DNA from: Lottia gigantea
Lineage: Eukaryota; Mollusca; Gastropoda; Lottiidae
Direction of reading: 5' to 3'
NCBI RefSeq assembly: GCF_000327385.1
Contig: NW_008708117.1
Span: 63,699 to 127,698 of the forward strand
Length of the DNA stretch: 64,000 nt
The notes under the pieces are model-generated. The model saw only the letters and a list, made by a program, of their open reading frames with translations, was not told where the DNA came from and did no database searches. Position 1 is the stretch's first letter. Every line of letters starts with the position of its first letter. The translations under genes and the position numbers were made by a program. This document shows, piece by piece, positions 22,101-34,229 of this stretch.

Positions 22101-24140
22101 TATAAATACTATTATAAAAATATTAGTTATCTCCCAATAAATAATCATACACTTAAAAAACAAATTCCAACTTCATCAATGAAACAAAATATGCCAGGGT
22201 CTAGCCAATACTTATTAAACTTGCTGGGAGAATATCTAAATTTATCCACAATAATTCTAAACCTTAATCTTTCCGTAAGGATATTTGAAGAAACATTTTT
22301 ATGTCTATATTAAGAATCATTTCTATTACTCCAAATAACAGTTTTGCCTAAATTTAAAATTAACAAAATGATATCTAAATGTATGCTATTAGAATACGAA
22401 AAATCAATGTGATGAAATGTTAGACTAATCTTAGATGCAGGTAAACGGGAAATAAAACTTTTAATTATACTCCATAATGGAGAGACCGGCTTACAAGTAT
22501 AAAAAGCATGTTCAACTGTCTCCACACTAATACAATAAACAAACAACTTCTCTAGGGTATGCTTTCTACAAAATAGAGTCCACATACAAGGAACAACATC
22601 ATGAATCATTTTCCAAGCCAAGCTCCTTGCATGTGGATCTACAAAATTAACAAAAGATACTTTAAAATTAACAGTTGCAAAGCATTTAATAATTAGATTT
22701 TCTTTAACAACAGATTGAACTAAAATATTATAGAATTGCTTAGTGGTAGCTGGTTTTTTCCAATCAAAATTAGGCTGTAAACTATCGAACAATTTTAAAA
22801 CATCTACACAATTCTTATAATGAGGAGGAATAAATGAAGCAAAAATTGAGCTTTAGCACGAATAATATTACCGAGATCTCTAGCCAAAGATAAATTGTTT
22901 AGCTCTTTTTTAACCGACTTAATTTCATCATTTAACAATCCCGGATTTGAGTTTTCTGCCAAAATTAAATTACTGTATCTTTTTTCTAGGGATCGTCTCT
23001 CTTTATTAGCCAAAATTGCCTTGCCTTTGCAAAATAAGAAATTATAAATTTTTTAGCCTCAAGTTTAAAATTCTCCCACCAGTCAAAAGTTATTTCCGAA
23101 ATATTACTAAAATTTGCGGTAAAAAATGAACGAAAAGTCGTGGTAAACTCTCGTTCCTGCAAAATAGAGCTATTAAACTTCCAATAACCAGGCCCAACTT
23201 GAACTGCGTTTTCTAAAGAAACAAAAGCCAAAACATAATCATGATCTGAAAAATTACAAGGAAAAATTTTGAAATCGTGGAGTGAATTTGTAAATCTACT
23301 TCAAAAATAAAATCTGTCTATACGGGTTGAAACTTTGGCTCCATGCCAAGTGCAAATGGTTTCATTAGGTTTTAAAAACTTAAATGCATCAATTAACGAA
23401 AAATCTGTTATAATTTTACTCAACTGAATATGTCCTTCTCTACCAGCATCAGGATTACCCCCTACCTTATCTTTTCTAGATAGAATACAATTAAAATCCC
23501 CAGCTAGGCATAATATACTGGAGGTTAAACAAAATTTATTTATTGTAGAATGCGTAGGTCGTAGATTAATAAACAAAAAGAAAAAATAGAAAATCAAACA
23601 TTGCTGAGGGAAACCTCACTTGCCTTTTTAATTCTGCTCGCTTTTTTCTCTACCACTGTGAATCCTTAGTCGTCCTCTCTCGCTCTCTTCTGTATTGTAG
23701 ATGCGTCCGTTTCCATACCCGATTCCACTACTTTAAAACCTTCCTCTTCTTCTTTTGTGACTGTTGATATATCCGTATCCATGCCCGATTCACTATCCTC
23801 ACTTTCAGAACTAGTATCATCCGATAAGTTACTTCCTTTTCCCTCAATAGTCGTATTTTCTAAATCCTTCTCTTCTCCTTTACTCTCCTGACTCTGAGCG
23901 TGATATATCTGTTCATCGTCCCCATCGTCCGGTACGCTTTCCACCTGACGGCCGGACAACTAATTTGGGGCATTCACCCCCTTCATGACCTATGTTTTTA
24001 CAACGTAGGCATAAAGGAAGGCGACCTCTTGCCGTAATCAGCATCCTGCTGGTAGCCTTGTTATAAGTAATCATGTGAGGCACTTCTCCAAAATTGTTAT
24101 GACTAAGAGTCATGTCCACGCCCCTAATCCCATTTTTTAC
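22101..24140 (-). mobile_element. Tx1-like LINE copy D: ORF1 tail, endonuclease piece, ORF2 C-terminus (RT deleted)
   Basis: ORF1 zinc-knuckle (LPLCLRCKNIGHEGGECPK, 23960-24050) and acidic tail (DTSSESEDSESGMDTDIS, 23666-23930). A joint near 23590 leads to the endonuclease C-half LCLAGDFNCILSRKDKVGG and STRIDRFYF (23301-23530). The region after endonuclease is at 22804-23231, followed directly by ORF2 C-terminus FVDPHARSLAWKMIHDVVPC (22310-22792). The whole RT domain is missing. 22101-22394 is duplicated, inverted, at 1-300. Dead copy. Confidence 0.8.
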
Positions 24141-26720
24141 AGACAGTTGGTAACTCCAGAGGTTGAGGCATTTCTACATCAGTCACATGGGTTTCCTTTG
24201 TTATGTCTTTTGGAGCAGTAGTGGAATTTTTTGTAATCAATACCTCTTGTCTCCGAATTAATTCAGCAACACATTTAGAATTAATTTTTGGAGGTGGAAT
24301 GGCAAGGCGAGATAGAATTGGATCCTCAACCATAACTCTATGCTGCATTCTCTGGTAAAGTTTTTGACAGCTGTTGATTTCTTGCTCGTACCTTTATTCA
24401 GTTTTAACCACAGTTGTTTTATGACACAGTACACTAATCTGTTGGTATGGTCAATTTGTTGAGCAGGAGTGTATCTTATTCCATATTAAACCTTTTGAAT
24501 CACAGCAGCTGATTGTGGATCACCACTATTACTCCATCCAGAGTAGGCAAGATTGGAGTTTTTAGTTGTCATGGTCTTCTAAAATTTTAAATGTTTCGAT
24601 GATCTCTTTTTGAATTTGAGGGGAAATACCTAGGGATCCTTCTTCCATTGCCAAACTAACTAACAGCAAACTTAACCTTTTAACCTTTTCAAACGCTGGT
24701 AGATGGCTTGAGCCACAAACATCTTCCAGAGAAAAGAAAAAAAAAGAAAAAAATATTAACTTAAATGTAAAACAATTCTATAAGCTTATAATTCATAAAT
24801 GATATAGCCAATATTATCTTAAAACAGAAATGGACTTTTGAAAAGTATGGCGACTACAATACTTGTAAAATATCAAAAATATTCTAAAAAAAAGGAAGAA
24901 AAACATCAAAAAGTATAAACATACCATTACTGGATCTAACTCTGGTGCTGTCTCAAAATCAGTGACTGGAATTGTAGCTGGTTTATCTGGAATCTTCAGA
25001 TTCATATCCAGGATCTGTCTTTTCTTGTTCATCCAAATCTTCGTTTTCTTTTTCTCCTTTTCCTGATTGAGTGTAAGCATTTCAAGCCTATAAGATCACA
25101 GCACTCTTTATGAAAAGCTTTTTTGAAACAAGCAGGTCTTTATTTTAAATTTTAAATAGATTAGTCATTGTTTGTTTTAAATATTTTGTTTGTTTTTAAT
25201 ACCGCCATGTGGTGCATTACCTGTGATATTGTTTTTAGTGTTTTTGTAGTCTTTAAATGACTTTTTCTGTGATATGGTTTTTATCGTCTTTTTTTTTGTC
25301 ACTACGTAACCTTTCTGTGATATTGATAGGTGTTTTATTGTTTTAGTTTTTTTCATTATTTTAACGTATTCTGGAGCTATATAGCCCGTTTGGTCCTGAT
25401 GCTCCTAAATGCATTTCATTTCATTTCATTTAATTTCATTTCATGTCTTCCATGACCTCCTTTCACATTCTCGCTGTCTCGATCTGCATTCCAACGAGCT
25501 ATCCCTCCCAAAAGGTAACTCTGAAGTGACTGTATTTTGCAATGCACGCTAAGAACTATATCAAAAAGGTGAGAATGGAAACCTTCCAAACTGTTGTTTC
25601 CTCTGGAGTATCTGTAATAAGGAATGTCTATTCCATTCAATTTGATATATTTTAGAACTGTATAAAAACTTAAGCCAGCAGGGTCCTGGAGACACACTCT
25701 ATGTGCTTCTGTTGGTTATCTCATACTTCATCAATGGCTTTATCAGATTTGAACAGAGAGATTCCATTGGAATCAAAACCAGCAGCAGTCTTAAGCTCTG
25801 AAATGGCAACACTGACCAGATTGTATGTCTCTTGCACTCCAACAGTAATCCTTCTGACACGCAGTTGCTTTCTAGTAATATAGGTGTTGATAATTTCACT
25901 TTCGGGAATAGTTCAGCTCTCACTGCTCTTATCAGTAGGTTCAGATCTGATCTGTTATAGGCAAACAAGGCACCAGACAGCTGATTTGAAGGCTGGATAC
26001 CTTGGATGACTATCTGTGTGGAAAGGAGCATCAAACCTATGGATCCAGTGCCATGCATCCAATCTCAAAAGTTTCTCTACTGATGAAGGTCTTGTAACGG
26101 TCCATTAAACTTTCTGCCATTGGCTTTAATTTTTCAGTCGATTCCTTACAGGTGAGAACAAAGGAGAGAATTAAGCTGTTTTCATTTCCAATATTGATAC
26201 ACCATTCAGCTGTGCCTTTTCCAGCACCTGATATCTTTTGACAAATCTGAAAAAAAAAATGGCATTGACATATAAAAAATGCCTTGTTGTGTTATTTTCA
26301 AGAGTTTAGTATTCCACAATATTAAATTCTACTTACATTATTATAATCTGTGATGCATTTTTGTGTTTCAAAATATACATACCTTTTTAGTAGAATCAAA
26401 TTTCAGTATTTCTCCAAATGTTGACATGATTTGGTTCCTGTAGTCGTCTACCTTTTCAGCCTCTGATATCAAAAGTGCTCTTTGGAATTATTTAGCTGAA
26501 GGTGGGTCCTTTCTCTTTGGTGGTGGTTTAAAGTTGATTGCAAAAGAATTCACAATTCCCCCTTTCTTTGTTAAAGAATGAAGCCATGTGGTATACAGAT
26601 CTTTACGTTGAAGGTATTGCAAAGAGTGATTCTCAACAACTTGTCGCCACATCTTACGTGTTGTATTACCAATAGATCGATCCACCATTAACTGAATTAT
26701 CTTCTTGTCTACTCCTCGCC
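24141..26720 (-). pseudogene. Decayed multi-exon gene of an unnamed family (VDRSIGNTTRKMWRQ / RGNNSLEGFHSHL)
   Basis: Minus-strand exons in order: 26380-26720 (GVDKKIIQLMVDRSIGNTTR, KDLYTTWLHSLTKKGGIV, then QIMSTFGEILKFDS) with acceptor tttgtag and donor gtatgt; about 26070-26245 after ttttttcag (ICQKISGAGKGTAEW); about 25450-26060 (KIDNTIW-like text, FYTVLKYIKLNGIDIPYYR, then SRGNNSLEGFHSHL and LGGIARWNADRDS); 24960-25060; 24560-24700 (AMEEGSLGISPQIQKEII); and a C-terminus NLAYSGWSNSGDPQSAAV, then ILSRLAIPPPKINSKCVAEL. I recall similar uncharacterised proteins in fish and molluscs but cannot assign a function. In-frame stops (for example in the first exon after PPSAK) and frame changes mark it as dead. 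An I-like LINE tail sits inside it. Confidence 0.6.
25065..25445 (+). mobile_element. I-like LINE 3' tail, 5'-truncated
   Basis: Begins within the ORF2 C-terminus (tgattgagtgtaagcatttc) and runs through the usual 3' UTR (taccgccatgtggtg, gtattctggagctatatagc) to a catttcatttcatttaatttc tail. It is inserted in the decayed gene at 24141-26720. I could not define a target duplication. Confidence 0.75.
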
Positions 26721-26769
26721 TACAAAATCAAATTATCAAATTAATTTCATAAAATTTACTCTGCGAGAT

Positions 26770-26864
26770 TATCCACAAACTGATCTTTCTCTTCTGCAGC
26801 ACTCTGCAACTTGGTTTGTGCCTTCGGAGAGTCAACATGAATCATGTTACTTTTTGTCCTATAT
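26770..26864 (-). other. Short open segment of uncertain origin
   Basis: The minus strand reads KSNMIHVDSPKAQTKLQSAA followed by EEKDQFVDNLAE. It could be an upstream exon of the decayed gene at 24141-26720 or the edge of the DIRS fossil. No domain was recognised. Confidence 0.3.
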
Positions 26865-26918
26865 AATCCCCCAACTAAACTTAACTTACCTTGGTAAATT
26901 TAGTTTAGTTGGGGGATT
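26865..26918. repeat. Perfect 17-bp hairpin palindrome
   Basis: Arms aatcccccaactaaact (26865-26881) and its exact reverse complement (26902-26918), loop 20 bp. It lies at the junction between the decayed gene and the DIRS fossil, and may be a terminal structure of one of them. Confidence 0.7.
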
Positions 26919-26989
26919 CTATTACGTCATAACCACTTCCGGTCTCATATGAGACTTCAAAGCCAAGTTTTTCAAAAGATAAACACAAA

Positions 26990-28462
26990 TCGATAAATTA
27001 ATCTTTTAATATAGCATCAGAATAAACATTACCAGATACAATTTGTTTATCATAAAACTTAGCAAACGTTTGAGTGTTTGACCACTCAGCCACTTTAAGT
27101 ATGTCTTCAATGGGCACAAAATTAGCCTTTGCCTTCAAAGTAGAAGCACTTCTTATGCTGTGTACCTTATAAATATTACAATCAATACCAGCATTACACA
27201 TGACCTGCCTAAGCCACATGCTGATGGTCATTTTAGACACAGCTCCAAATGGTTTAATGAAACTGATAAAGATTTCTCATCTTTTCTTAATGCACAAGTT
27301 CTTGATATGTATTCTTTCAACGTAAAAATAACACAAAGCCTATCTGGAGGGTAAGCTCGTAACTCTGCAACAGGGCTGTCCCACATAGTCATTATCTCAG
27401 AAGCAACAGCTGTATTTAACATCCATTCAATGTTGTCATTGAATGCCGTGAATCATAATCGGTCATATTATTAATCCCTGGCACATGAAAAGCTGTCAAC
27501 CATGTCTTTCTATCTATGCACCATGACCAAAGTTTATATGCTAAGTCATTACAGGGTACAGATTTGATACCACCCATAGAATTAATGTAGGACAGAGTGC
27601 AAGTGTTGTCAGTAAATATTTTTACATGCTTGCCAGTTACAATGTCTTTAAAAGACCTAATGGCTTGAAACACTGCCAAAAGTTCAAGATAATTTATGTG
27701 GAATTCTTCCTCAGCTAAATTCCATCTGCCCCCTACATGTTCTTCACCTAATACGCTGCCCATCCAGAAAGACTTGCATCTGTGGTGATAGTAACATCAG
27801 GACTCTGTCTTGAAATTGTTCGTGTCTGAGAGTCAATATTTTCCACCAACCAACCTAATTCAACCTTCATATCATTATCAATATTGACAGACTTATCAAA
27901 GTCACCACTTTTATATTTCAGGGCTTTTATTTTCCCTTTTTCTAAGGATCTATAATGCATGGGCCCCAGTTCAACAGCTGGGGATGAAGACACTAGGATA
28001 CCAATCACCCTGGCTAAATCTCTGATCTTACATTTAGGTCTATGTATTAAAGACTTACACTCAGTTCTGATTCTGTCTTTTTTATCAATATCTAAATAGA
28101 CAACCATTCTCTTTGTATCTATAATGAAACCCAGAAAATCATCAGTTAGTTATGGGGTAATCATAGATTTTCCTTGGTTTATAGTAAACCCTAGTTTTTC
28201 TAAACAATTCACTCTTTCTACAACATTCTTCTTGCATTCATCAAAAGAATCACCCAAAAGCAGAGAATCATCGATATAGCCAGAATTTGTATATCCCTAT
28301 TGTCGTAGGTGAGAGTAAATAGGCTTCATTAATTTAGTAAATAATCTCGGAGCACAGGCAAGCCCATTAGCTAAGCAGGTATACTCAAAGGTAGATCCTT
28401 TCCAACAAAAGCGAAAAAATTTTCTCTCTTCTATTGCCAATGGTACAGAATAGTATGCATGC
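26990..28462 (-). mobile_element. DIRS-like tyrosine-recombinase retroelement fossil (3' portion)
   Basis: Parts recognisable in order on the minus strand are an RT C-terminal part, an RNase H domain and a tyrosine recombinase with an HSIRSAS motif. The 5' part is missing and the copy is broken. The left end is near a perfect hairpin (26865-26918). On the right it meets Tx1-like copy E. Probably moderately old. Confidence 0.75.
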
Positions 28463-29751
28463 CTAATATAAAAAAAAACTCAACATATGGGGCACGTCGC
28501 CAAACTTGTTATGCGCTACCTCCATATCCACAACCTTTATACCAGACTTGTACTCATCGCCATCCACTGTTCTTTCATAAAGTGACAGCACCTTACCATA
28601 TTTTGAAAATACTCTTTGCAATATGGTATCTTTGAATGATCTAGATAGCCAGTGTACGGAAAATTGCACCCTGCGTAAAAAATTATCAGCAAAAATATAC
28701 CTCAGAACGTCCATATCAACTGGTGGGTGTTTCTCAGCTTTCCAGCATCTGCAGATGAACCCATGGTTACTTCGTACTCCCGTGCAGAAAAACGTCTAGC
28801 AATGGCTTCAATCTTTACTTCACCAATCGTTCTTACTATGACATCACGTATTAACTTATGAGTCACCGCAGCTCTGCACATTACTTTTATCACTCTGTCT
28901 TCAATGCCGTGGTCTATATCATCATCCGACAACTCCACAATTTCCTCCGTCGGCATGACGAGAGAAAATTAAAACGATCCAGAAAAACGTACCAAACCAA
29001 AAAAACCTCTTTCCGGGCGGATCAAGGTTTCTCCTGTACCAGGTAAATATGCCGAATTAAGGAGGTATGCTGAGCCATGAAACATACTTAGAAAAGATTT
29101 AGACTGGTATTATTCATTAACCCTCTATGACCCGAAATGGCATTAAGCATAAATTGAATAAGAACTCTCGCAAAAGGAATGTGGCTCGTACATTTTTCTT
29201 TGTGTTCGGTCCAGATTTAGAATTTTTGGTCCAAGTCGATATTTGCCGATAAACAAAAAAAATTTGCTTTTCCCCCTAAGTCAGAAAAATAAAAAAAGAG
29301 CCAAATACTCTTTGTGCGGTCCAAATCTCGCGAAAAACGTTATCTTTGTTTAATTCTTGTATAAATATACAATTATGACGTCAAAAACACTGTTATGGCG
29401 AAAAAATGTAAGCAGGAAGATTGGAGTGGACAAAACAATTTAATTCGGGATTTACCCGGCCTGAAATGACATTTCCCTGTCTGAAAAACAAGACCGCACA
29501 AGCTTACATAGGAATAACGTTGCATCTAAGGAAGACAGTAAAAACGACGTCATAATAACGTTATTCACTCTTATAGCGCATAAGGCCGGGTTTTTAGTAC
29601 TTGGCTGGCGATATATGGCGGGTACAACTCTTTTGACATTGATTTACCAGGGGAGAGCGCGAACGCAGTCCCCACACTAAAAAATTACTCGAGTCACCCA
29701 CATTAGGGGTGATCTCAGGGGTCAACCTCCGCTAGGTGCAATGCAGAAGCC
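28463..29751 (-). mobile_element. Tx1-like LINE copy E: 5' leader and ORF1 N-terminal half
   Basis: The leader runs from about 29751 (ctccgctaggtgcaat end, as in copy B) to 28957. ORF1 starts at the ATG at 28956 (MPTEEIVELSDDDIDHGIED). After one frame change it continues at 28714-28463 with RRVQFSVHWLSRSFKDTILQ, VFSKYGKVLSLYERT and VAHNKFGDVPHML, the RRM-like part. It is cut off before the zinc knuckles where the DIRS fossil begins. It has the best-preserved ORF1 N-terminus in the window and shows the likely start codon. Confidence 0.75.
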
Positions 29752-30343
29752 TCGTCCTGGGAGAACCTTAACTTTAACTTTTGAATAAATTTATTTCTAG
29801 ACAAAAATCAATAATATACATTTACATCTAGAAACAAAAGATGATATTACATCTTGTATATACAATGATTATGCAGTTAAATGAGAGCTAAAAGTGAAAA
29901 GAAAACTTATCTTTTCACGAAAACAATTAGCAAAACAAATTTAACAAAATACATATTAGCTAATATAATCAATTTAAACAATATAGTAATACTACTGCCA
30001 CTAGAATCAGTTGATACTGATTTAACTTCCGGATCCATGTTACTTGGTTATCTTGTCATTTTTGGAAAGACTTTCACTATGTTTAGCTTGTCTTGACTGT
30101 TTACCAGTCCCTTTCGGTTGAACGTCTTTAGCTGGCTGACTTGCATTACTATCACCATCTCTTGACTTCTCAATTTGAGGAGTCTGAGTAGCTGATGATG
30201 TAGATGCAGTTGCCTCCGGATCAGATGGTATCAAGGCTAATGACGCAGATGGTAAACGCTTCAGCCATGAGATGTCGGTTTGGCATTCTATGGATCTAGT
30301 AGAAGCCTTGACAACACTAGCGAAAGTCTTTCCAGAAGGAGTA
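29752..30343 (-). pseudogene. Older I-like LINE ORF1 C-terminal part (host of the full-length insertion)
   Basis: It reads TPSGKTFASVVKASTRSIEC, then TDISWLKRLPSASLALIPSD and a Ser/Lys-rich end (KGTGKQSRQAKHSESLSKND). It diverges clearly from the ORF1 of the inserted full-length element. It continues on the other side of that element at 36025-36165. 29760-30040 has no further coding match and may be its downstream part. Confidence 0.7.
30331..30343. repeat. Left 13-bp target-site duplication of the full-length I-like LINE
   Basis: tccagaaggagta, identical to 36025-36037. The element's 3' tail starts at 30344. Confidence 0.9.
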
Positions 30344-30627
30344 AATGAAATGAAATGAAATGCATTAAGGAGCATCAGCACCAAACGGGCTATATAGCTC
30401 CAGAATACGTTAAAATAATGAAAAAACTAAAACAATAAAACACCTATCAATATCACAGAAAGGTCATATAGTGACCAAAAAAACAAAAATAAACGATAAA
30501 AACCATATCACAGAAACAGTCATTTAATAACTACAAAAAAAACACTAAAAACAATATCACAGGTAATACACCACATGGTGGTATTAAAAACAAACAAAAT
30601 ATTTAAAACAAACAATGACTAATCTAT

Positions 30628-33600
30628 TTAAAATTTAAAATAAAGACCGGCTTTTTTTAAAATAGCCACAACCTTCTCATAAAGAGAAGGTTGTGCAAAT
30701 AATTGATGTAAAGATCCAGCACGGTAGTGCTGGGATCTCAAAAGTTTGAGATGCTTGCACTCAATCAGAATGTGTTTCACTGTCAGGCCGACCTGGCAGT
30801 GCTCACAGACTGGTTGAGGCTCTCGCTTGAGCAGATAACAGTTGGTGAGGTGAGTATGTCCAAGACGAGAGCGACACAAAACACCTTCATTTCTCCTGTT
30901 GGCACAATAGGAGGAGGGCCAGTCTCCTAGGAGAGGCTTAATGGCATGAAGCTTGTTAGTGTCTGCAGCATCCCATCTTTGCTGCCATCGATGTTGAATA
31001 AAAGACCTTATCACCGATTTAAAATCGGTGAAAGGCAGAGAAAAGGGGGAAACAGGCAATGACAAAGCAGCCTTAGCCGCCGCATCTGCCATGTCATTCC
31101 CCCGTATATCCATGTGACTGGGGAGCCAACAAAGGACAATGTCCTTTTTCGGCCCAGAGAGCTTGTATATATCCCCGATTATTGGGTGTACAAGCTGAAT
31201 GTTATAAATAGCTTGTAATGAGGACAAAGAATCAGAAAATATAATACATTTTTTTAATGATGTAGAGGACTGAAAGAACTCAAGTGCCTGTAGAATGGCA
31301 ATGAGTTCTGCTGTGAAAATGGAGGCTGCTGATGGTAAAGCTACAGATAGAACTTCGGATGGTGTAACTGTAGCGGCTGCTACCTTATCACCATCCTTAG
31401 ATCCATCTGTATAGAAAGGTGAGTAATCCTCATATTTAGACCTTAGTTCTAGAAACACTATAGAGCTTGTCTGAGTTTTCTTATTGCTTGATAGACTGAA
31501 GTCTATCTGAAATGAAGTCCGCAATACTGTTGTGGCTTATACCAGCCGCTGACATAAGGGGTTGAATGCGGACTCCAAAAGAAGAAACAGCACGAGGCTT
31601 GACCTCGTACAGGTGTTCAAAGTAAGGTCTAAATACGGGGTAGTAAGCAGGATGTTGTGGCAATGATGCTATCTTGATAGCGTACTGCAATGCAAGCCTG
31701 TCACGTCTGTCGTACAATGAGGGCTCATTTACCTCGACGTACAGACTTTCAACTGGAGTAGTGCGAAACGCACCTAAACTGATTCTAAGTCCTTGATGGT
31801 GTATGGTATCAAGCTCTTTGATATAGGATTGACGAGCCGAACCATACACCTGACACCCATAATCGAGCTTGGAACGAACCAAAGCTCGATATAATCGGAG
31901 GAGGACCTTTCGGTCAGCTCCCCAGTCAGTATTGGATAAGACTCTCAGTATGTTGAGAGCTTTCAGACATTTGTTCTTGAGGATTTTAATATGGAGACGA
32001 AAAGAAAGCTTGCTATCAAAAGTAAGTCCCAAAAATTTAAATTCCCGCACAACAGGAATGACAGCACCATCCAGCTTTAGTTCTGGATCAAGGTGCAATC
32101 CTCTTCGTTTACAGAAATGCATGCAGACGGTCTTGGATTTCGAAAACCTAAATCCATTGTCAGTTGCCCATTGCTGTAATTTGTTTAAGCAAAGCTGCAA
32201 CTGACGCTCAATCGTCTGCATGTTTGTAGAGCCATAACACATATGAAAGTCATCAACATACAGAGAGCCATCAACCCCCCGTCTAAGGCACGACGTGATG
32301 GAATTAATTTTAATAGAGAACAGGGTAACGGATAATATGCTACCCTGTGGAACTGCATTATCCTGAGGAAAGGGATCTGAAAAAATGGAGCCAAGTCGAA
32401 CCTTAAACGTCCTATCATGTAAGAAATTGGAGATGAATAATGGCAATCGTCCTCTGAGACCGAAGTCAAAGAGATCACGAAGAATGCCATATCTCCAAGT
32501 GGTGTCATAAGCCTTCTCCAAATCAAAGAATATGGCTACAAGATGTTTATTTTGGATGAAGGCATCCCTGACAAACGATTCAAATCTAACGAGATGATCA
32601 ACAGTGCTCCTTTGGGACCGAAATCCACATTGGAGGTTGGTAAGAAGATTGATCATTCGTTTCATGGTTTTACATATGCAGCTGGTTAATGCATTAGGGC
32701 GGTCATTAGGATCTTTACCAGGTTTAGGAATGGGTACAATGGTAGCGATCCTACAAGATGGAGGAAATACACCGTCATCCCAAATCTGGTTGAATATACA
32801 TAAAAGTTTTTTTTAATGTTGGTTAAGGGAGATGTTTGAGGATCTAATAATGTATATCATCAGGCCCAGTAGCTGTATCATGAGCCTGTTTCAAAGAAAA
32901 CTTTAATTCCGAGATCGTACATTTATCATTATAATATTCCTCGTTTTTTGATGCAAAATTAAGTCTTTTCCTCTCTTCCCTGAGTTACACTCTCCGAAAA
33001 GCATCCGAGGAAAAGTTAGAGGAAGAATTATAAGAAAAATTATGGCCTAAGGAATTAGCAATACCTGGAAGAGTAGTGAGAGTTGAACCATCTACCTCTA
33101 AATGGTTCACAGATATTGTATCCGCTTCACCCTTGATCCTACGGATCCTATCCCAGACTGATTTGGAAGACGTGCGACTGTTGATCCTTGAAACATACTC
33201 CTGCCATGACGACCTCTTTGCTTGGCGGATAGTCCGCCTGGCTTTCGCCCGTGCAATGCGGAAAGAGGCCATGTTGTCAGCGGTAGGAGAACGTTCAATC
33301 AGTCGCAGAGCACGATTACGTTCTTTAAGTGCTGTCTTGCAGTCTTCGTTAAACCATGGTTTATTGAATCGTTTTGGAGTTGTCGAGGTTTTACGAATCG
33401 CCTGGCCCGATACATCTTGTAAGATGGTGGTAAATATTTCCATCGGGTCTTCTGCCTCATCTAGATCATCTTGAGAAAAAGAAGAAATGCAAAGAGCCTC
33501 AAAGAGAGGCCAATTAGCTTTGGAGAGTTTCCATCTTTGTGGCCTGTCTACTGGTGAAGGACCATTATTCCGTAGAATTACAGGATAATGATCACTGTGG

Positions 33601-34226
33601 CAGAGATCGTCGTGGACACTCCAAGAAAAATCTTGGAACAAAGATGGAGAGCTAATTGTCAGATCTAGATGAGAAAAAGTTTGGTTTTTTGAGCAGAAAT
33701 ACGTAGGCGATTCGTCATTAAAGATGCAAAGATCATTGTCATAAATGAAGTCGGCTATTAATTTTCCTCTGGTATTATCATCGGAGCTACCCCAGAAAGA
33801 ATGGTGACCATTGAAATCTCCTAACAAAATGTAAGGAGAAGGAAGCTGGGCAACAAGGTCATCCAATTCTCTCAGGTTCAATGATAAGCTGGGTGGTAAG
33901 TAGATGGAACAAATGGTAATAGGTACGTGGAGTGTAACTCGCACGGCTATTACCTGCAGAGGAGAATTGAGTGTGATTTCGGACTGGGCGACATTCCTAT
34001 TGACAATAATAGAAACACCACCCGAGACCTTATCATCACCAGTGCCATAATGGTGGTAGGAAACAAAATGTTTAAATGGCACTAAACGCAAATCCGTTGG
34101 CTTGAGGAAAGTCTCTTGGAGACAAATAGCCAAAGGATTGTATTGTTGCATTAATAGCTGAACTTCATTAAGATTATGACTTAAACCTCGACAATTCCAT
34201 TGTATTATATTATTTTTTTGATGCAT
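30628..34226 (-). pseudogene. I-like LINE ORF2: endonuclease, reverse transcriptase, RNase H
   Basis: Start MHQKNNIIQWNCRGLSHNLN at 34226. APE endonuclease motifs are FLKPTDLRL region Glu (CLQETFLK), LLGDFNGHHSFWGS and CHSDHYPV (33570-34130). RT at 31481-32665 has LVAIFFDLEKAYDTTWRYGI, VPQGSILSVTLFSI and LYVDDFHMCYG (catalytic YVDD), then LGLTFDSKLSF. RNase H at 30900-31450 has FYTDGSKDGDK, FTAELIAILQAL, IIFSDSLSSLQA and HMDIRGNDMADAA. The C-terminus is HILIECKHLK to KKAGLYFKF. It is interrupted between endonuclease and RT (about 32660-32985) by two in-frame stops and a frame change, lacks about 13 codons before LQCGFRSQ relative to 54490-54560, and changes frame at about 31500. Confidence 0.9.
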
Positions 34227-34229
34227 TGT

